This document shows, piece by piece, positions 12,165-23,065 of a stretch of DNA of 64,000 nucleotides. The DNA lies in assembly GCA_016758965.1 (NCBI GenBank), contig JAEPRB010000076.1:96887-160886 (forward strand), written 5' to 3'. Below the pieces are notes generated by a model. The model made no database searches and was not told the origin of the DNA. It was given only the letters and a program-made list of their open reading frames with translations. Position 1 is the first letter of the stretch. Each line of letters begins with the position of its first letter. This stretch comes from Circinella minor (Eukaryota > Mucoromycota > Mucoromycetes > Mucorales > Lichtheimiaceae). Both the position numbers and the translations under genes were made by a program.

Positions 12165-14432
12165 TTATTTTTTTCCGTTTTCGTATGCAGCTTCGTGAGC
12201 CTTTTGAGCACGACCAGAAGGATCTTCAGGGCAGCCCCAGTCTGCTCGAGGAATCCATCGTACAACGGATGCAGTACATGCTTCTTGAGGGAACCATTCT
12301 TCAAACATACAACGGTACATGAATGCTTCCTTGGTAGTAGGAGTATCCTTAGTCCATCGTTGAGCAGCAGTAGCAAATTCTTCATCAGAAACCTTGGACA
12401 AACTGACTTCCTTCAAAGAGTCAATCCATGAGTAACCAACACCATCAGAGAATTGTTCCTTTTGTCTCCACAAAACGCTGTCAGGCAAGTAAGGCTTGAC
12501 ATCAGGTTCATCAGAGGTATCAAATGCTTTACGGACAATGTATTTTTCCATACGACCTTCAGCACGGTTAGGACGCTTGTCCTTGGGATCAATGTTCATA
12601 GCAAGTTGAAGAAGTTGCTTATCTAAGAAAGGAACACGAGCTTCCAAACCCCAAGCCATGGTAGACTTGTTAGCACGCAAACAATCAGCATAATGCAAGT
12701 TCTTGACACGAGTAACAGTTTCGGAATGGAATGAAGCATCATCAGGTGCAGAGTGGAAGTACAAGTATCCACCAAAGACTTCATCAGCACCTTCACCAGA
12801 CAAGACCATCTTGACACCCATGGCCTTGATCTTACGAGAAAGCAAGTACATAGGAGTAGAAGCACGAATGGTGGTAACATCATAAGTTTCCAAATGATAA
12901 ATGACATCGCTGACAGCATCCAAAGCTTCTTGGATGGTGAAAGTATATTCATGATGGATGGTATTAAGATGTTTAGCCACTTCTCTAGCGGCGATCAAAT
13001 CGGGAGCATTGGGAAGACCAATGGAGAACGAGTGGAGACGAGGCCAGAGAGTAGGACCGCCTAATAGTTTTATATTTCTGGATCAGCATATTTGAACTTA
13101 TTTTTATATACATATACAAGCCTGACAAACATCTAACTTTCTTTTTTTTTTAAAAAAAAAAATGAGCATACGTATACTTACTTTCATCATATCGTTCATC
13201 ATCCTTGTAGTCTCTAATTTGACCAGAAGCAATCTTTTCAGTTTCACGAGCAGCGATAGCAGCAATCAAACTGGAATCCAAACCACCGGAAAGCAAGACA
13301 CCATAAGGAACTTCAGCCATCAATCTCTTGCGAACAGCACGTTCAAGGGTTTCACGCAAAAGCTTCAAGTCAACAGGTGTGGAGGGGACACGTTCACCAT
13401 CAAACCTGTAAAGAATAAAAAAATAAAATTTGAGTTAAAGAGATCAAAAAATTATTCAATTTAGATTAAAAAAAAAAAGAATTAAACTTACCAATCAGGG
13501 TTGAACCAACGGGTGGTTTGTTCGGTTTCAGAGTCATAGACATGACCAGGAGGGAAAGCAAGAATCTTATCACAGTCTTCGTTAAGAGACTTGAGTTCAG
13601 AAGCAAAATAGATAGTGCCAGGCATTTTAGAGTTCCAACCATAGTAAAGAGTAGTGATACCAATAGGATCACGAGCAGCAATAACACGGTTACGCTTGAC
13701 ATCCAATAAGACAAAGGAGAACATACCGTCCAAATGGTTGACCAAATCGGTATCCATTTCCTTGTACTATATTATACACACCATATATACATATTTAATA
13801 TATTATTACCTTATCTCTCCTACATCATCCAAAAAAAGAAAAAAAAACAACGATAACAAAAATAATGATAATACATACCATGTTCATGATAACTTCACAA
13901 TCAGAGTGAGTCTTGAAAACATGATCTTGCTTCAAGTTGGCACGCAATTGCTTGTGGTTATAGATTTCACCGTTGACACACAAGACAAGGTTTTCGTCAT
14001 CGCTAACGATGGGTTGAGCACCAGTGTCTAATCATTTGAATTCCATTATGGATCGTTTAAATATACTGTTTCTTATTTCTTTTTTTTTCTCTCTTACAAC
14101 CCGTCCACATGATATTCTAGATATATATTAACTTACCAACACCAACAATAGCCAAACGTTCATGACTCACAATGTGGTTCTTGGTGGTATAACAGCCAGA
14201 CCAATCAGGACCACGATGTCTGATCCTAAGTTTTTTTTTTTTTTTTCGGTGGCAAATAATTAAATAAGAAAAAATAAAGACTGTCAGCAGGTACAACAAT
14301 TTTTTTTTTTTTTTTTTTTTACTTTTTTAGTATAAAGGTTGTTGATATTTACTTTTTTGACAGGTACAAGGCACGTTGACGATAACTTTCGATATCGCCT
14401 TGATAGTTGAAAACGGCAAAAATACCACACAT
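12165..14432 (-). CDS. ASN1: asparagine synthetase (glutamine-hydrolysing)
   Basis: The enzyme makes asparagine from aspartate, ATP and glutamine in the cytosol. Six exons (14353-14432, 14137-14225, 13879-14027, 13492-13766, 13182-13405, 12165-13060) join to 570 residues. The protein begins [12 protein letters not shown], so Cys2 is available as the class II glutaminase nucleophile. [17 protein letters not shown] and [10 protein letters not shown] are glutaminase-domain landmarks. The synthetase domain has the PP-loop pyrophosphatase motif [12 protein letters not shown] and the downstream [13 protein letters not shown]. The C-terminus is full length. A T10A11 palindromic tract lies in the fifth intron at 13142-13162. 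All catalytic motifs are intact. Confidence 0.97.
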
Positions 14433-16799
14433 GTTATGTTTTTTTTTTTGTTGGGGAGTAAAAAAAAAAAAAAAAAAAAGGCGGAGAGAAAAAGGACAAG
14501 GAACCGAGGAAAAAAGAAAAACAAAAAAAAAAAAATAATTTATATAAATATGATCGGATTCAAACGGAGTGATGAAAACCAATCGGATTTCTAAACCACT
14601 GTTTTTTTTTTCTTTTTTTTCTATAAAAAAAAAAAAATTTAGTTGACAGGTTTACCATGACTACTATACTTACATAGTTAACCACCCCTCCTCAAAAAGG
14701 TATTAAAATAGACACTTCTTTAAGTTATCTTAATACAGAATAACTATATAATGTATAAACAAATGAGTCATTTACCGGAAATATTATACCAATCATTATT
14801 ACTCATAAAATGAGTCATGAATTTGTATAACCATTATAAATTATACATTTTATGTATGCAAAGTAATCAATTAACTGGTCAGTGTAATAAAGTATAAGTT
14901 CTTTATCTGAGTGTTAAATGAGTCAGCCATGAGTCACTAGCTTACTTGCCGTATATAAAAGATAAGGTTTGTTCTCATCTTCAAAAATTGGGCGATCTTG
15001 TCTTATCTTTTTTCCTTTTCTCTCCCCCCCCTCACTTTCTTTTCTTTTCTCTTTTTCCTCTTAACTTTTATGTACTACAGTACAGTCGTAAAGCAAACAT
15101 TGATAAGATACACCTTAATTCATTCCGGATATCGTTTTAGAATCATCACTTGTCGTAGTAACGATGATAGAAACAATAATGACAGAAAACCCCTTGTAAA
15201 AATACCTGTAGTATTTTTTTAATTTGATAAACCGCCCAAAAAATTATTTTGTTGCTTTACTATGTTTTTCCAGGAGCAGATCAACTTTCGCTATTATAAC
15301 GAGCACAATCAATTATATATATATATATATAAAAGAGGTCAAAGATGCTATGAAAAAGTATTTTATAAATATGACAACGTTGAGTACGATAATATCAGAA
15401 TCTATACTGTTCTTAATGATAGCCCAGCCATAATTGGCGTTTCCGATTGTTCCCGGTTACCCACATGCATGTATACTATACCATAACTTTTGAGAAAACT
15501 ACTCATTTCCTAAAAGAAAGAACCTCAAAACCTACCCATAGAAAATTATCTAATTATTAAAAAAAAAAAAAAGGAGGGAATAACTCTTTAATGTGGTTAT
15601 TGATAAAGGCTTGAATAATTTATCTTTTCTACCTATCTATTCTGAACTTTTTTGGTTTTTTTTTTAGCAAGTATAAACAATTATAAAAAAGTCAAATGAT
15701 TTATTCAAATTGGTCCGTGCCTCTTTCACCTAATTTTTTTAAGATAAAGTTGATACAAAATGTTACACACCCCCTTTCTGTTATTGATCTCATTCAAATA
15801 TTTTTATTTTACATGTATATAATATAAATCAGTTGTCTTCTTTTTTTCTACTAGAAGCTAACAATATATAAAAAAAAAAGGAAATAAACAAGCAAGATAT
15901 ATTTTTCTTTGAATATCTGATTGAACATTAGTAAAAGCAGTGTTCTTAAATAATATACAATGACATTTAAATATCATAATATATCTATATTACTCAAGCT
16001 TAAAGAAAAATTTGTCCTGCATGTATTATTCTTTCCCAGTTTCTCCCTTCTGTTGTGTGCCTTATTCAAATAGTTTAGCATCTACTACGTATTATATGAT
16101 TCGACATGTTTCTTGTTATAATTTGACTTACCAGTTTGTTTCACCGTTTGCTGTGTGTCTCGAAACCGAAACATGTCTTGCAATCTGAGATTATTATGTA
16201 TCTGTATTCATTGGTTTAATGAATAAAGAAAGTGTTTTACCAGTGAGGCTTGTTAAATAGAACTTGTTCGATAGTTTTACTTTGATTTTTTTTGTCAATC
16301 AAAATGCTCCTAATTTATATAAGGAACACAATTATAACCGCCAGTTTCACCAGTTTAACCGAGAATTGTTTTTTTTTTAATTCAATTATCATATGGTATG
16401 TTCTTTTTTTTAGATGTATTTAATGTCAAATATCTCAGGATAAAATTATGTACGTTAATAATAATAATAATAATAAAGTCTGACTAAGCACTTATTATTA
16501 TAATGATTTATTATTATACCCACGATTATTACTGGGTTGTCAATTAAATAAAATAATAGTATAAATGCTATACAACATGTTATAATTATTATTTATATTG
16601 TTTATTATATATGAATTTTCTAGATATCTTGTGCTTAATGACAAGAATTTAAGTATACATTATGCACATGTACATTTGGTAACACATTTCCATATTAGAA
16701 TAAATTTCTTATTGATAAATTAAGCGAAATTTATATACCCATCCCAAACTTTTTTGATTACTTGAACCAACATTCTATTCATCCATGTCTATATGTAAT
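14433..16799. other. long intergenic region
   Basis: About 2.4 kb separates ASN1 from the PPC decarboxylase gene. The first 200 bases are the ASN1 promoter and are A/G-rich. The remainder is AT-rich. A plus-strand ORF at 15262-15486 has a partly protein-like tail but no start context, partner exon or known motif. I see no RNA gene and no clear transposon ends. Confidence 0.5.
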
Positions 16800-17871
16800 T
16801 CAAATAAGATCGCCTTCATTTAATCTATCTTCTTTATTCTCTTGTTCATTTATAATTTTTTCGAGTTTGGAAACAATCGTTTTTGGTTCCTCCATTGCGC
16901 CAACACCTTGTAAATAAGTCAATAAAATAAACGATAACCACTCTATTGAAAACTGACTAAATTCATCCCATATGTTTATAAATGTTTACCTGTATCACCA
17001 CATGCTAGCTTTTTACTAATAGGTTCTATTACTTGAAAACTTAACATTTCACGTAAAACTCCAAGATGTTTAGAAGTAAATGGATGCATCCACATATTAG
17101 TGTTCATTGCTGGACATACTACAACCGGTTTGACTGGATCCCATGCACGTAATATACAAGTCTAATAACGTTATCAAGTAAATAATATAATCCCTTTCTT
17201 CTCAAAAAAATAAAAATAAAATAAAAGAAGTAAAAAAAAAAAACTAATTGAAAATATTACAAACCAACAAGTTATCACAAAGACCATTTGCAATCTTAGC
17301 AAGTGTATTTGCATCCAATGGTGCAATTAACATAATATCTGCCCAGTTCCGTAACTATTATTTTTTTTTTCAAATACATATTTTTAGTTTCCATGACATT
17401 ATCATATATATATATATATATATATTGTGCTTAGTAATATTTACATCAATATGAAGAACTGGGTCAGTTTTCTTTTTCCACATCTAAGTTATTTTAAAAC
17501 GAAAATAAGAATCGAAGAATAAAATTTATTATTGTTCCATATATACTATAATAAAACTTACAGCCCATTCTTGTTCATCTGTATAAATTTCAGCATTGAC
17601 TTGTTCTTGTGTAAAAAAGTAATGAGCTGCTTTTGTGGGTACTACTCGTACATTGACATTGGGATTCTATTTCATGTTATTGATTAGAAATCAACAGTTT
17701 TTTTTTTCTTCTTTTTGGTGATGTATGTCATTGTTTTTTTATCCTTTCACTCATCCATTTGTACATGAAAATTATACCTACCAGTTTAAAAAGGTCAACA
17801 AGTTCAGGTATTTTTATACTTGCAACACTTCCAGTCGCACCAATCAGAATATTTGTCTTTTTGCTCGTCAT
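16800..17871 (-). CDS. PPCDC: phosphopantothenoylcysteine decarboxylase
   Basis: This flavoprotein of the HFCD family decarboxylates 4'-phosphopantothenoylcysteine to 4'-phosphopantetheine in CoA synthesis. Six exons (17782-17871, 17562-17666, 17445-17483, 17265-17354, 16990-17161, 16800-16906) join to 200 residues, a standard single-domain PPCDC without the acidic tails of yeast Hal3. The N-terminal flavin-binding start NILIGATGSVASIK is present. The PxMNxxMW motif appears as PAMNTNMW, and the substrate-flap motif ACGDTGVGAM is complete. The Met at 17871 fits the family; an in-frame upstream Met adds only a hydrophobic stretch. All key motifs needed for activity are visible. Confidence 0.94.
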
Positions 17872-18383
17872 GAATAATGTGCGTTTTTGTAATGTTGTGA
17901 AAAAAAAAAACCAAAAAACCAAAAAAAAAAAAAACGTTTAATAAGCAAAATAATTATATTTTTCATGCTCTTTTCTATTTCTATATATGTATATGTGAAT
18001 GAATGCCCGAAAGTGTACAAATAATTCATTAAAATATCCGTTCATGAAAGCAATTGAAGTTGATATTTAGTATAATCAAATTGGAACGTTTACATTGTTA
18101 TTTTTTTTTTTTTTTTTTACACAATTCAAATGACAAGTTTTGAGGGGCGTGTAGCAAGTATACAACCATAAAAAAAAACAGAGGATATTTATATGTTACA
18201 TGATGTTGTGAAAGCAATTGATGGACTGGTTCTTGAATAAATATATTAAATATTATTTTTGTCATTATATCCAATAACCTGGGTTTGATGTTGGACATAG
18301 TGTGAAGGATAAAGTTACTAAATAATAATTATCGAAACGCTCGACACAAGAAACCGAGGAAGATAAAGATACTGTTGAAATAT
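17872..18383. other. intergenic region upstream of PPCDC
   Basis: This AT-rich stretch holds the PPCDC promoter. A minus-strand ORF at 18098-18298 starts with plausible protein text but ends in Lys codons from a poly-T run. There is too little to call a gene. Confidence 0.45.
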
Positions 18384-19694
18384 AAAGGGAATGACTACGT
18401 GCGCGCCAGTTTTGAATCGGCATCTTAGTAACATGGCGCGCCCTTTGTCTACCTGCTTCTTCTCTTATTCAAAATATTCAAAATCTCAACAATACTTATT
18501 AACAATATATTTAACGTATTGTGTCAATTGAACATAGAGTTTCTTTCTATTTCTATCCATAAAATAGACTCAAAAATCACTGAAGCAAAAAAATTATAAA
18601 AGAATGCAATATATTCTAACTATACAAAGGAGCGAATAACAATAAGGAGCGAATAAGTATGGCATAGTAGATTAAAAAGTGGTACTAAATGTGGACATAT
18701 ATCAGTAATACGTAATATATTATGTTTGTGTCATAAATAAATGAAATTCCAAGAAAAGGACATTTGAACTATAATATAGAATGGGTAGGGTTATACGAGC
18801 AGCGTAAGATAGAGGAATAATTTGTATAATACTTACAGATTACTAAGTAAGAAAGTATCATATAAATAGGGAAGAAGAAAGAAATTAAGCCATACGTAGT
18901 ATAATGAAAAAAAAGATGACATAAATATAATAGTACAAAACGATAAAAAAAAATCAAATTAACATATTAAATATGAATAAAAATAACTTCTAGAAATCTC
19001 TTTCAAAAGTCGTAATCTTCGTCGTCTTGTAGCTCACGGTAGACTCCAGAGCCAAGTTTTTGATTCTTAAACAAGACTTCTATTGCATCCTCATATGAAA
19101 TATTGTTGCAATCGTGTTGAATGCGTCAAGCACACGCCTCAAAGCACAAAAAACACTTTCTATGAAAGATAGTGACATAGTCTTCAAATGCGATTCTCTT
19201 TGTTAGAATGAACTTATGTTGGAAAATCCTACTGGTCCATGGAAGATCCCCCGTAATAGCAACCTTATATTAATATATATAACACCTACGTATTATTAGA
19301 AGTATATGTACAATATTTCCATTACATAATTATTTCAAAATAATGTCATTACTGAAGCCCCCCAAAAATAAAAATAAAAATCGGATATGATTTTTTCACT
19401 TTAGGAACTAATTCTTAATTTAATTTGACCCATTGGATATATATATATATATATATATTTTAATAGATTTTTCAAATCGGTTGAAATTTTTATTATCATA
19501 AAATATTCAAAGAAGTATTATGATTCAACTAGACTTTCATATTTTTATTCATAATTCTTTTATTTAAAGTAGAGGAAAACCCAGTTGAATATAGCAAACT
19601 TGAACAAGAGCAAGCATAAATAAAACAGATGAAGGGCACGCCATGTTACTAAGATGCCCGTTCAAAACTGGCGCGCCCCTAGTCATTCCCTTTT
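18384..19694. mobile_element. DNA transposon-like element with long terminal inverted repeats
   Basis: The left end (about 18384-18443) and right end (about 19633-19694) are inverted copies of one another. Over 58 aligned bases starting GGGAATGACTA I count five differences. Each end contains the palindrome GGCGCGCC and the string CATCTTAGTAACATGGCG. The element is about 1.3 kb, too short for a typical full transposase. Inside, on the minus strand, is a broken reading frame at 19003-19269. The flanks are AT-rich (TATA on both sides), so a target-site duplication of TA or TAT is possible but ambiguous. It is probably a non-autonomous, or internally deleted, element mobilised in trans. Confidence 0.8.
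19003..19269 (-). pseudogene. broken C-terminal coding fragment inside the inverted-repeat element
   Basis: The frame is open for 89 codons except for one TGA at 19126-19128. It ends with a natural-looking acidic tail, YRELQDDEDYDF, before a TGA at 19003-19005. Upstream text includes TGDLPWTSRIFQHKF and FHRKCFLCFEACA. I do not recognise the family. The position inside the terminal repeats suggests a transposase remnant or a captured host gene fragment. There is no start codon at its upstream end. Confidence 0.5.
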
Positions 19695-20079
19695 ATAATT
19701 CATTCTTCAAAAAGAGTTAGAGTACATTAATCAGATATGAATTCTTTTACAGACACTCTTTGGGTATAAAAACACTAGATACATATATAATTTCTATATT
19801 TAAAACCAGAACTATTATTGTACAGGATGTTCTTTTTTAATCACTTTGGTGTGGATTTCATTATTCTTGGCAAGAGGTATGGGAAGAATTATGCATAAAG
19901 CACTTGAGATGTTCAATTTTTATTGGCCAACGCCTTGTTGCCAGTCACTTGGGTTTCTCCATTTGCACAACTTCATTTTGCTCCACTCTTTACTGTCGAC
20001 AAAGCTTAACATTCCTTATTGTGTTATGTTTATCTATCTTGTTTTAATCCCGTAAGTATACTATTATTTATGATGGGTA
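19695..20079. other. decayed sequence of probable transposon origin
   Basis: Several frames on both strands show protein-like stretches interrupted by stops. An example is the plus-strand frame through FGVDFIILGKRYGKNY and ANALLPVTWVSPF, broken by several stop codons between 19830 and 20050. No intact ORF or terminal repeat is seen. I read it as an old mobile-element relic, but the family is unknown. Confidence 0.35.
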
Positions 20080-20515
20080 AGAGATATATTGACTAATTGA
20101 CTTATTTTCTATGTTTAATAGTGGTTGGTCCCGTACAAGCAACGGATCGGCATAATCTGCAATAGTAACTGTTCCAACGCGGCTGCGATTGGTGTTTGGC
20201 TTTTTTTTTCTTTATGAAAAGAAAATGTTAAACAAAGAAGAAGATTTCTTTGAATTCCTGGTGGGGTGGTTCCTAATAAACAACTCTTCTTGACACTGCA
20301 GAGTCATGGAAATGAGTTGGTTTGATTGCTGATTCATTTTGGTGATCTACTGTTCTTGTCGCGTTTTATGTCACGTTGTCTTGGTACTTCTTTCTTGGTC
20401 TGGTATTTCTAATGGATAATCCTTTCTTCTTCATATTCAAGATGGATAGTTCGATTACATGTTCTCTTGTGTAATTACGATTATGATTATTTTTATCAAG
20501 ATTATTTTCATCCAT
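20080..20515 (-). pseudogene. decayed coding sequence, possibly DNA-binding or transposase N-terminus
   Basis: A minus-strand ORF of 49 codons (20366-20515) begins MDENNLDKNN and continues YTREHVIELSILNMKKKG, which resembles the start of a helix-turn-helix protein. After its TAA the same frame stays protein-like for about 30 codons (for example VDHQNESAIKPTHFHDSAV) until another stop. Further down, to about 20080, another frame reads VGTVTIADYADPLLV. This pattern suggests one gene broken by stops and shifts. The family is not identified. Confidence 0.35.
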
Positions 20516-22210
20516 GGTATTTTTGAAAACTGGTGTTTACGTTTTAAAGATGAAGAAACAACTATAAGTTATGGGTGAACGAACGTAATAATTTACTTGA
20601 AGAATTGTTTTTAATGTCGCTTAAAAAATCGTATTTTAGCATTTGAAGAAATCCCCTGAAAAGTAAAATAAAATAGCGCTTGTCATTATGTTTTTCTACC
20701 ACACGTGTTCATTGTCTTTTTGTAACTTTTCTTTTTGTCTTTTGGGGGTTGTCAGTTTCTATAAATGTATGTGATTTCACATTATTATTTATATAAACAG
20801 CTGGTGTTATTGTATATATTTAATTTTAAAAAAGTGTCTTTCTTTATTGGAAGCATGACTATATAAGAGATAATTTTTTCAACATCCAAAAACCTTATAT
20901 GAATAGTAACATAAGTTATCTTAACTATATGTAAGAGTATATAGATGCCACGACATGTATATAATTATGATGGCTTTGTTTGAATTAATATGTATTGGAA
21001 TATCTAACTCTCCGAAGGAAAATAATCTAAATATCAAAAACAATAGTTTAATTCATTGCTGATACAATATATAAGAAGTAAGGTTATAGATCCCTAAAAA
21101 ATGATAATCTTACAACTACACTCATATAATTTAGGATCTGAATTTTTTCTTTGATTACAACCTTCAGGTTTAATACGTAGAAATCGTTTTTAGTATGTCT
21201 TTTTCTTCACTTTTGAAACCTTCGACATTATGTCGCTGAATATCAAATGATCCATTACAACTCCACATAATGTAATAGATAAATAAATCAGTCATATTTT
21301 CAATTACAAACAAAATAAACTAAATAACTTATTGTATTAGTCTTACATTTTGCTCAATTATTCAAGAATACTTAATATTTATAGGCAGCCCCTCTTCTTT
21401 TCTTAGTAATATTCAGTTTGTTGAATTTGAACAACTTCCAAGATACCTCTTTATGTATATAAACAATCAAAATATATCTTTGACTCTTCGTCTTGATAAT
21501 ATTTTCTATCATTATCTTCAACCTCTGGCTTCAAAACTGTTGAATGCTTCAGCTATACCCCCCTCAAATATTATATTTTTATAGTTGTGTTGAGAGAAAA
21601 AGTGACAATTGAATGGGTCATTTTTATATAAACTTGTTCATAAAGTTGACGACTAACTCGTGATATGGCAAGTTTGTAAAAAAAAAAAAATAGTTAGAAT
21701 GGAAAGTGTTGTGTTACCCATTAAAAAACCTATTCCCTTTAAATTTCATTACTATGAAATCTAAAAAAAACAATCACTGTTACCTTTAATTATTTTATAC
21801 ATGATTGTTGTTATAAATGATATACGTACTACAAAATTAAGCTCTTTCATGTCCTTATCACCAAGTGATTACATGTATATTGGTTTTAATTTTGATCCAT
21901 AGGCAAAAGACAATAATTCTGTCAAACATTTGCTGTACTATAGATATATAGTAAAAGCAATCGGTGTTGTGTGGATCTCAGGAAGAGGGTAGAAAGTAAG
22001 AATGTCAAAGCATACATTGAATTCAAAAAAAATGTCATACGCATTTAAATAGCACCACCATTTTACGAATGGTTCTACGTTTTCTACCGCTGCTCATTTC
22101 ACATCACTGTCATAGTATAAGGTCTAAAGAAAAAAACTACCACCCATGAACACTTGTCTCTTTCTCTGAACTACATTCAAAGGATTCTACCAAATGAGGT
22201 CCTTGATGTA
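20516..22210. other. gene desert
   Basis: About 1.7 kb of AT-rich DNA without any ORF I can support on either strand, and without clear RNA genes or repeats, precedes the TA-flanked element. Confidence 0.5.
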
Positions 22211-22988
22211 CAGTGAGTATTCGCTAAGCCGGTACTCAATATATGTGAGGATTTGTACCGGTTTAGCGAATTACCGGTTTAGCGAATTGAAACGCGGCTG
22301 GTACTAATATGTAGAATATACTGGAAAAATAACTATAATTAAATTAAAATGTACAGATAAGATGAAAAAAATGATAGTTCATATAATCTAGCTTTGCTAC
22401 TATAAGTTAAAAATCTTTTAGTAATAAAAATGACAATAGTGTACTCATCAAATAGTGATAATGAACCAGAGATTGGATTTACCACAAAGTGTGTTTAATA
22501 TCATGGACCATGGTTAGCAGTTGAATAAACAAGTAAAAATGAATTGTATCAACAACATAATTACATATTCAATGGTAATGAACAAGTACGTGACAAAGTT
22601 GAAAAGAAGTATGTACGTATATAGATGAGGAGAAAGAAAAAAGCATCTGTGTGAAGTTTGCGAAAAAGAGACACTGTTATCAACAAGATGCTGAGAATCT
22701 TTTTTTTTTGACGACAAGAATGATTTGTGTATTTTAATTGCTACGAAAACAAAGTAGCCAACTGAAGAAAAAAAAGGGAAGAGCTGAGATGACGCTAAAA
22801 AAAGCTGCATTACTAATTTTACAATAAAAAGACTAGTATTATATTATATATAAATTAAAATAATACTATTATAAACCCGGTAAATATTTGGGAAAGCTCA
22901 CCGGATACTGGTTTAAAGAATCACCGGTATTTTACTAAGTATATAAAAAATATTTGAGAGATACTACCGGTTTAGTGAATACTCACTG
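22211..22988. mobile_element. TA-flanked inverted-repeat element, copy A (Tc1/mariner-type MITE)
   Basis: Both ends carry the same inverted terminal sequence beginning CAGTGAGTATTC and continuing to CCGGTA, with few differences, and each is bordered by a TA dinucleotide (22209-22210 and 22989-22990). TA duplication is the hallmark of Tc1/mariner/pogo transposition. Near the left end the 16-mer TACCGGTTTAGCGAAT occurs twice in perfect tandem (22256-22271 and 22272-22287). Its inverse forms part of the terminal repeat, giving three likely transposase-binding units. Related degenerate units lie inside the right end at about 22900-22940. The 778 bp interior has no intact ORF. A diverged relative lies at 47499-48311. 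Confidence 0.85.
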
Positions 22989-23029
22989 TATTTTTTATTA
23001 TAACTACTTTAATCAAATAGCACGTTACC

Positions 23030-23065
<36 letters not shown>

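Noticed and set aside
15262..15486. 74-codon plus-strand ORF in the 14.4-16.8 kb gap
   Set aside because: Tyr/Ile/Asn-rich composition follows the AT-rich DNA; only the last 30 residues look protein-like.
18098..18298. 66-codon minus-strand ORF
   Set aside because: Starts plausibly but ends in Lys from a poly-T run; no motif, no partner exon.
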